Shown here: positions 56,775 through 64,000 of the stretch, in pieces
Numbering within the stretch: position 1 is the stretch's first letter
How the letters are laid out: every line of letters starts with the position of its first letter
Source: Tetraselmis striata
Lineage: Eukaryota > Chlorophyta > Chlorodendrophyceae > Chlorodendrales > Chlorodendraceae
Assembly: GCA_006384855.1 (NCBI GenBank)
Contig: VCJN01001040.1
Span: forward strand, 1 to 64,000
Length of the DNA stretch: 64,000 bases
Direction of reading: 5' to 3'
The notes under the pieces: generated by a model
Database searches by the model: none
Told to the model about the DNA's origin: nothing
What the model saw: only the letters and a program-made list of their open reading frames with translations
Made by a program: the position numbers and the translations under genes

Positions 56775-59372
56775 TTATAGTTATATTTATAGTTGTATTT
56801 ATAGTTATATTCATATTTATATTTATATTTATATTTATATTTATATTTATATTTATATTTATATTTATATTTATATTTATATTTATATTTATATTTATAT
56901 TTATATTTATATTTATATTTATATTTATATTTATATTTATATTTATATTTATATTTATATTTATATTTGTATTTATATTTATATTTATATTTGTATTTAT
57001 ATTTATATTTATATTTATATTTATTTATATTCATACACATGTTTGTGTATATGTATGTATATATATAAATATATATTTGTATATACTTGTGTGTATATAT
57101 ATGTACATGTATGTCAATACCACTACATGTATGTATGTATAGATATTATGTACATATATATCAATCCCACTGCGTAACGTCAACCATGACTATGTGAGTG
57201 TGGTATGGATACCAATACATATGAAAGTTCACATTCGTGTACATGTATATGTATATGTATGCATACTACCACAGGAAAATGTCCTATGTATCCTTGCACA
57301 ATGTAATTGGCACATCATTCCTATTTCAATGCAGCAAATATTTGCTGATACTTGTGGTGTCCCACGCATAGTGTCGTTGTATATTTCCTCTCGACCATAT
57401 GTCCAATGGACTCACACCATGGCGGTTTAGTGCGCAGTGTGCTTGAGCAGGCAGGGGTTGACGGGCAGTGTACCTGGAACTCCCAGGGCAGGTTGACGGT
57501 GAAGAAGGGGTGGGATCGGATGCCGGAGATGCTGATGCGCTGGGACGCCTCCGGCACAAAGATCTTCGAGAAGAGGTCCACCACCTCGGCGGATACAGGA
57601 ACTCCCGGCGGGAAGCTGTACTGCGCCGTCACGATGCGCTGCAGGGGCACCACGAGCGGCAATCAAACTTCCCAGTTACCGTGGGCAAGGCGCGGAATTG
57701 GTGGAGAAAGGATGGGAACTTGGGGGGGGAGGGGGGAGGGGGTCACCTCTATGACGGTGGCAATGGAGGCATCGCCGCCGCCGTCGGGGTCGCCGAAGGG
57801 ATACGTGCCAAATAGCATCACGAACAGAAGCACGCCGCACGACCACACGTCTGAAGCCTGGCGACAAATGGATTGCCCGAGACAGTGGTTGGGTGTAAGG
57901 TGTCAGGGGGGCACACAAGTGTCAGCTCACGGGCATGAAATGGAAACGCCTCAATAGAGGGCCCGGGGGAGGGGGCAGGGGGGGGGGGGCACCTCGCCGC
58001 TATAGGCGCCCTCCGAGCTAGAGCGCAGGAACACCTCGGGCGCGATGTACGCGGGCGTGCCGACCGTGGAGTTGGGCATCGAGTGGTAGCGCATCGACTT
58101 GCTGTAGCCAAAGTCGCAGATCTTGACACGTGGTGCGTGGCCCTCCTCCATGTGCAGCAAGGTGTTCTCCAGCTTGAGGTCCCGGTGCACCACGCCCTGG
58201 CGCAGCGATGACGGGACTTCACCCAGCAGCTATAATGGGTTCCCACACAGTACTCCCTCACCGCCATTCATTACCTGCCTGCTCGCCCGCCAATGCCCCC
58301 CCCCCCCCCCCCCCTGGCGTCTCTGCTGGGGTCGCACCATCTTGTGGCAGTACTCCACGCCGCAGACGAGCTGCTGGAAAAAGTAGCGCGCCTCCGCCTC
58401 CGCCAGCTGGCCCTTGGACGCCACGTAGTCAAACATCTCGCCGTGGGATGTGTACTCCATCACGATGCCCAGGTACTCCGGCGTGAGGAACACCTGCTCG
58501 TGCGGGCCGGGGAAGGCGGCGCGTGAGGGGATGCGCTCACAGCTCTGGTGGCCCGGCGCCCGCAGGGCGGGTTGGCACGCAGGCGAATCCCCACCCTCCT
58601 GCTGACACCGCACCTCCAGGAACTGAACTACGTTGCCGTGGCTGAGCCCGCGGTGGCACATGATCTCCCGCTCCACGTTCTCATCCACCTACACATCGCG
58701 CCAGGCGGAAGGCAGGGTTATGGGAGGGGGAAGGGGGAAGGGGGGGGGGGGGGGGGGGGGGCATGCCCACTAAGCTGCGCTAAGCTCCAGGGTGAGCGTG
58801 CTGCCACTGCTACATTGGCGGGGAAATGGACAGTGCTTTACTGGTACAAAAACACCCCTTAGTAGAACCCCCTCCCCCCCCCCCCCCCCCGCGCGCGCGC
58901 GCCCGCGCTCAAGTTAAATGGTGGATGCGGATATCTTACTATTTCCTGAGCGCTAATATGAGGTATATTCTTGGTAGTGAACTAAGGGTGATATAGGGAC
59001 CCCCCACCCCCTCCCCACTGATGTCACCGTGTTAGGGGTTTTGTCACTGCGCTGCCGCGGCCGCCCGTGAGCAATGGCCCCTGTGTTATCACCCCAAGCT
59101 GGGCGGCATGCGCACCTTGGGGCCTCGCTGGATGAACTTCACCGCCACCAGCTCCCCCGTCAGCTTGTTGCGCATCAGGTTGGCCGTCCCCTGCTGCCCC
59201 TCGTGCAGCTTCTTCACCTGCGCCGCCGGCAGCCCCGCAGGCTCAGCCCTGCGCCACTGCCCACCTGCCCACCTGTCTAAGGGCCCAGATATCTCAGCTC
59301 CACCACGTATGATGCATTTGCCGTGCGGCAACGCACCAGCTCAAAACTCTCGGCATTAGCAGCGCCCGCCAT
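55962..59372 (-). CDS. SnRK2-type Ser/Thr protein kinase
   Basis: Eight exons on minus: 59372-59337, 59217-59116, 58688-58614, 58493-58338, 58196-57993, 57857-57747, 57638-57474, 56582-55962; 489 residues. Each intron is GT-AG and falls between codons (phase 0). Seen: FELVKKLHEG start, VAVKFIQRG (Lys39), Glu54, [31 protein letters not shown] (Asp151), [18 protein letters not shown] with the activation-loop Ser166, [19 protein letters not shown], and HPFFTVNLP. Then [19 protein letters not shown] matches the SnRK2-specific C-terminal helix. SnRK2 kinases act in osmotic, salt and nutrient stress signalling. Odd points: the glycine loop reads HEGQQGT, lacking its first Gly, and the C-terminal region is long (about 200 residues). 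Confidence 0.92.
56800..57030. repeat. ATTTAT hexamer microsatellite in SnRK2 intron 7
   Basis: About 35 nearly perfect ATTTAT units, with flanking TA repeats at 56745-56770 and other AT-rich repeats to 57260. It lies wholly in the last intron. The open frames it creates on both strands are artefacts. Confidence 0.95.
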
Positions 59373-61037
59373 CGTGCTCGCTGGCGCGGATATCAACGAC
59401 AACCGCTCGCTCGCCTTTACCGCAACTCCCACTGCTGCTGCGGCTGCCGTGCCGACGGCTACTGCAGGTGCAGGTGCAGGCGACCGCGTAGTTCTTTTCT
59501 GTCACTCGAGTTCCACCTGTGCTGCTCGACAGCGCCAGTCAGTCAGCTGAGTCCGAGTGAGCTGACACGGACCACACGTTGCCCGCGCCCCCCCCCCCCC
59601 CCCCCCCCCCCACCTCCGGCGCGCGCGCGTAGTGCTCGCCGGGGTGAGCCGCTATCCTGCGAGGAGAGCGCCCTTGTGGGGCTGCTCTGTGGAGAGGCTG
59701 CGTGAGAGTGCAATAAGGCGCGCCTGACGGGTGCGTCATGAGCTGTAGGTGGGTCGCAGGCAACACACTACAACGCGGAGCGCGCAGCGCCCTACTAAGC
59801 GAGTTGCGATCCCCGCGTACGGTACCTGTACGCACCGGGGTGTACCCCACCTTCCAGGAACGGTAGCCGTGCGTTTGCTCTTGACCTTAGCCCTGGCTGC
59901 TGGCTCCAGAGCGCCGCTGGATTGTGTAGGCTCGCCCCCAACCCGGCGTATTGTCTCGGCCCGGCAGCGTGCAGACACCTTGTAGTCTGTTGCGTCACGG
60001 TTTTTCAGCAGTGCGGGCACGGCTCGCGCAGGCAACAGGCATGCCGTGAGCAGCAGATGGACGACGATGGACGACGAAGCGCGCCCGGTACCCGTACAGG
60101 TTCCTGGGCCCCCTTAAAGCGGCTTGCTATGCTGTTGATCTTTTAGTACTGCTTTGAAAGCGGTGGTATTCTTACTACAGGTACCTGGCTTTTGTTTAGA
60201 GCTGTGTTGGGGTTTCGTTTTTCCTCCCTGCACATAGGGTATGCGGGTGCCGACACCTGTACCCGGTTCTGGTGGTTTAGCACTGCTGCTTGAACACTGG
60301 CGATTGAGCACGGGTGCTTTGTCACTCACTGGTGCGTTGGTTACTGAGAGCCGATGTACGGCACCTTGCGTGCCGCCCACGGCGAGAACGGCGGTCACCC
60401 CGTACCCATCAAATCTTATAAGACCATCATTGTCCGCTGCACTGGACCACTCTCTTAGTTTTGTGCTGGCTTCCTGCCCGCACAACACGAACTTGCGGTT
60501 TCGGACCGTGCAGAGTTTTCATGCCTTCGAAAACCTTCCATCCTCCGCTCGCGCTGCTGCTACATGACCAGGTCAAGCCGAGGCTCTTCTTTTATTCTTT
60601 CTTCGCCACGCGTCTCTCTCCCGTCGACCGCTTTGAGATGTCTGGCAGCGGCTCACCTACCGCCCCCAAGATGGTCGACGCCGTCGACTATCCCCAAGGC
60701 GGCGGCTGTCGGGGGCGTCGGAACAACAGCTACCGAGGCATACTTCATCGACTTGTCGTAAGGCGGAAGATATAATATAATATTAAAGATGTAATATTGA
60801 AGCAATTCATTCATGAGCAGCTCTCCCGGTTCTTCACCACTCATGAGACTCCTATGCCGCCGGCAGTCGCCGGTGAAGAGGACGGCCATTCCGGGGGGGG
60901 GGGGGGGGGGGACGAGTCCCGCGCCGGTGTTGGTCACGACCAAGACGTCCGTCCGCCCTTCGCCCGCTCAAGCGAACCACACTAACCTTGACTAGAAAAC
61001 CGCCATCGCCACGGCTCTGCCCGGTTTCGAGAACGGG
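59373..61037. other. 5' flank of the SnRK2 gene; weak frame on minus
   Basis: A C run at 59590-59610 and a G run at about 60894-60911. Minus 60488-60114 is open and coding-like (LREWSSAADNDGLIRFDGYG) but unrecognised and lacks a convincing start. Nothing else. Confidence 0.35.
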
Positions 61038-61691
61038 ATGCCTCCCGACAGTCTGCGACGCCCCGGGCTCTTCCCCATCGCCCTCGACCGTGTGCTCGGG
61101 TACCTTCTTGGCAACCCCCGCCTCCAGCCGGCAGCATATGAATACTACCACAACGCGTGCTACGTGGCTTTCATCGCCGGCTCGACAATCAACTTGCGTA
61201 AGCTGTTGGCGGCGGCATGCGTCACCGAGGGAATTACTCTAGCCTTCGGGCGGCGGCTTGACGCCATCGTCCACAACATGGAGGCCATCAACGACGGCCA
61301 TCATCTCCGTCTGGCTTATCTCCGCAAGCAGTGGGGCATACCGATGCACCACGGCGACACTTTCGAGCTCGACGTCGTACGGGAGAGCTACTTCCGCCCC
61401 GGTACCGAGACCCTGGGGTCGCCCGAGTTTTTCGAGCTATTGAAGCTCTACAAGGACCGCGTCTATGACGCCAACATCTCTAGCGCCGCAAAACCCACCG
61501 CCCGCCAGCGCTCGGCGGCGCCCTTCGGCGCAACGACCGCGACCAAGCGGCGGCAGCCGCGAACACTTCAAGACTACATGCCCGGGGCGCGAGACGTAGC
61601 GCCACGAGCCACCTTTGCAAAGGACGCCACCAAGGACTCCGGTAAGGGCAAGACGAAGGCTGAGGCCCCTTCTGTCGACAAGGCCGAATGA
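61038..61691 (+). CDS. hypothetical ORF of a tyrosine-recombinase element
   Basis: 217 residues from ATG to TGA. The N-terminal 150 residues are well mixed and helical (LFPIALDRVLGYLLGNPRLQ, AYEYYHNACYVAFIAGSTIN, LRLAYLRKQWGIPMHHGDTF); the C-terminal 60 are basic and disordered. No known domain. It stands about 350 bases before a tyrosine recombinase relic in the same orientation, so it may be the first ORF of that element, as a gag-like or DNA-binding protein. That pairing is inference from position only. Confidence 0.5.
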   Translation: MPPDSLRRPGLFPIALDRVLGYLLGNPRLQPAAYEYYHNACYVAFIAGSTINLRKLLAAACVTEGITLAFGRRLDAIVHNMEAINDGHHLRLAYLRKQWGIPMHHGDTFELDVVRESYFRPGTETLGSPEFFELLKLYKDRVYDANISSAAKPTARQRSAAPFGATTATKRRQPRTLQDYMPGARDVAPRATFAKDATKDSGKGKTKAEAPSVDKAE

Positions 61692-62160
61692 TGGGGTGCT
61701 CTGCCGTGCCGACCCCATGCAGTTGCGTGTCGAGGACACGCCTCTTGGCGCGCCTTTCAAGTAATGCCGCACTTGAGTCGTCGGCATGAGCGGGACTCCC
61801 TTATCACTGACCCTTATGCGCGAGCCGTCATCCTCCATGTACCCTTGTCTGGGTCAACCCCTCCGGCGCTACATCGCGAGTCTACACATACTCCCCCTTT
61901 CTGGCGCGGCCTCCCCGACCAGCCGCGCTAACCCTCTTCGCCCACCGTTAGCGCAGCGGCCTCTCACGGGCAGCTAGACGAGCCTGGTACTCACTCGACG
62001 CTCGCTACGAGGTCAGCGGCTACAGTACCCTACTGCCGTCATGGCTTCATCTTCGGGTCGCACCTGGTCATGTCGACACCACCCGACGAGCGCCCACCCT
62101 CTAGCCCGGCAGCAACGTACGGCGCGTTCCGGTGTGTCCGCCGCACCGCGAAGCAAGACA

Positions 62161-62720
62161 CCTACCTACTTCATCGCCAACGCCGAAGCGAAGGCGCCCT
62201 GGAGCGAGTTCATGCGAGGCAGCATCGAGGCCATCTACGGCACATACGACTGGGGCGCCAAGGTGCTCGATATGCTGACTACCTCGCTCGTGGCCAGCAC
62301 CTACACCAACTACGAAGGCAAGATTCGTCTCTTCGCCGAGTTTTGCATCGACGAGGAGGCATCCCCCCTCTGGATTCCACTGAGTCTACATGTATGCGTA
62401 GCGTCCGCTACCTCGCCTGGATTGCGGAGCGCGGCACCATCGGCGCCGGCTTCTGTAACCCTACCTCCTGGCCATCAACAGCTTCCTTCGTCACACCGGT
62501 CGGGATGACACCCCGGCCACCGGCCCAGCCATCAGCGACATGAAGCGGGCACTTCAAATCATGTCAGCCCAAGACTAGCGAGGAGTTGCGGCGCGCCCCC
62601 TTCCCGGTGACGTCATCACCAACATCCTTGACGACCTTGCTACCCTTCCCATGATCACCCCCGGCTACGGCTCCATCCTTCGCGAGGGCGCCGCGGTGTG
62701 TTCAACATTTTTTGTTTTGC
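62161..62720 (+). pseudogene. tyrosine recombinase relic (transposon type)
   Basis: Frame 1 (to about 62380) reads SLVASTYTNYEGKIRLFAEF, the typical start of the SAM-like core-binding domain. After a shift, MRSVRYLAWIAERGTIGAG; after another, YLLAINSFLRHTGRDD and ISDMKRALQIMSAQD, then TAG, then PLPGDVITNILDDL and ILREGAAVCSTFFVLLMWR, the start of the catalytic domain. The Arg-His-Tyr active-site region is not recognisable. Two frameshifts and a stop make it dead. Such recombinases move DIRS, PAT and Crypton elements, known from green algae; no reverse transcriptase is seen nearby. Confidence 0.6.
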
Positions 62721-63307
62721 TCATGTGGCGAGTCCGGCGTCCCCTGCCGGCTCCGCGACATGGCCGTTAATCGCGGCCTTGCGTTTAGCTGGGACACGAC
62801 CGAACATCACATGGCGTGCGGGGGGCAGCCTGTCGCTAGCGTCGGGATAGTGCGCAACACCACCGGACGCGGCCGGTTGGCCACGGAGAAGTTGGCTACA
62901 AAACAAAAGGTAGCCATGCATGCATGTATATCACTAGTGCTATCTCGTAAACGCAGACGCACGGTCGAGTGGGCGTGGCGCGCGGGCAAGATGGTTGTCC
63001 AATGCAGTTTATCGGTGATTGACTATCATGTCGGACCGCGGGGAGATGGGGCGCACGGTAGCGCACCTTAAAGACCAGCGCCGAATTGGCTCCGCCATCG
63101 CCGGCAGTGGCGGGATCCAAGCAACCGCAAGCGAAACTGCGGCAACGGCAGTAGAGGGAGGCGGCGGAAGGGGGCGTGGGTAGCTCGCAGGCGGGGAGAG
63201 GAGACAAGCTGTTGGGTGGGTGATGATATTGAGCGTTAACTCGAAAAGCCAACACAGATATTGACCCACCTGTGCAGCCAACCCCTTTCGCCAAGCTGCA
63301 GCATTGA
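62721..63307. other. no gene seen
   Basis: Short overlapping frames only. The relic of the recombinase may extend into the first bases. Confidence 0.4.
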
Positions 63308-63484
63308 TCACCCCGCCAACGCCCACCAGACACCTGAAAGGGGTCTAGTTGAATCCCTTTGATGCCCTAGGTCCGGCCGAAGGCCATGCTGAGGATGCAA
63401 AGCATGTTGTGAAGGCTGCAAAGTTAACGGGTGTATTATCTGACACGAGCGGTTTATTTTTAGAAATATTAGTTGGTACTCGTT

Positions 63485-63854
63485 CCCCATGCCTGAGGCC
63501 CGCGCCCCCACATGTTTATGGAGTTGCTGATACGGCACGTGCATATCCACCGTCCGGGCGGCCTTGTCGACTGGAAAATTCCACGCGGCGCCGGGGAGCG
63601 GGTGGCTATGCGACGGGTGCTTATTGCGCAGCTGGGCGAGGATAGCATGATCGCTTAGGTCACCCATGCCCTTTCATGACATGAGGCATGCCGCTTGGGA
63701 GAGCTCCCCGTCCTCCACAAGCGCCACAAACGGTGTCCGCAGTGCCCATGAGCAGCGCCGCAAAGAGGTCAACATTCGCCCGGCGATGGCGGGCATGCCC
63801 CGCATAGAGCGCCCCGGTACTAGCTTCGTCCCATGACCGCACGAGCTCGGTCAT
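63485..63854 (-). pseudogene. unrecognised gene fragment at the right edge
   Basis: Minus 63854-63660 reads MTELVRSWDEASTGALYAGH, FAALLMGTADTVCGACGG and GMPHVMKG; in a second frame it continues from 63667 as GDLSDHAILAQLRNKHPS, GAAWNFPVDKAARTVDMHV and YQQLHKHVGARAS. The frame jump sits in AAAGGGCATGGGTGACC, so it is a shift or a very small intron. Coding-like on both sides, but no family recognised. It may begin beyond the window. Confidence 0.4.
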
Positions 63855-64000
63855 GCGCGTCTCCGCAAATGCGCAGAAGCGTCACGCCAAGGCTTGCTGG
63901 CGCCGCCGCGCACCACGGCCCGGGGCCATATGCGGCAGTAGGTACTTCCACAAGCTCCTTGGTGTACTTGTACCTGTATAGTCGCTACTGCTAGCAGCGC

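Noticed and set aside
56588..57142. Open frames of repeated Phe-Ile or Lys-Tyr on both strands
   Set aside because: They only translate the ATTTAT repeat in an intron of the SnRK2 gene.

Overview
The window looks like nuclear DNA of a eukaryotic green alga, probably a chlorophyte; I cannot name the species. Evidence: spliced genes with GT-AG introns; a plant-type SnRK2 protein kinase (55962-59372, minus) with a TGTAA element, the usual chlorophyte poly(A) signal, about 80 bases after its stop; GC-rich coding exons; and dense transposon debris with CT, GT and hexamer microsatellites and many long G or C runs. No bacterial, organellar, rRNA or CRISPR features were seen.

Layout. 1-11.4 kb is repeat-rich: two broken copies of an uncharacterised cysteine-rich gene family (1.2-2.1 kb plus, 7.1-9.3 kb minus; the first lies between inverted repeats), a 1.2 kb element with long inverted arms (3034-4266), a decayed GC-rich repeat (4267-5500) and an 810 bp element with inverted ends (10183-10992). 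11.5-22.2 kb holds one large spliced gene on plus that encodes, in order, WD40 repeats, ankyrin-like repeats, a variant protein kinase and a C-terminal module. An intronless Ser/Thr kinase lies on minus at 23.8-24.8 kb.

25-54 kb is a transposon island. Its core is two copies of one Ty3/gypsy chromovirus: an old decayed copy (30250-36900) and an intact, very young one (40620-47317), whose 413 bp LTRs differ at one base by eye and are flanked by a perfect 5 bp target duplication. The intact copy has a Gag ORF and a long Pol ORF with protease, reverse transcriptase, RNase H, integrase and chromodomain. Two things stand out: a Nudix-like domain in Pol upstream of the protease, present in both copies, and a canonical -1 frameshift heptamer (GGGAAAC) directly before the gag stop, followed by a GC hairpin, also in both copies. 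Around these lie a tRNA-derived SINE family, a 479 bp tandem duplication, a CTGCAG-rich minisatellite and several unnamed repeat families.

54-64 kb holds the SnRK2 gene (eight exons, all introns phase 0), a remnant of a tyrosine-recombinase element (61.0-62.7 kb), and a broken gene fragment at the right edge. Most other open frames are short, GC-driven or opposite-strand shadows and were left out.
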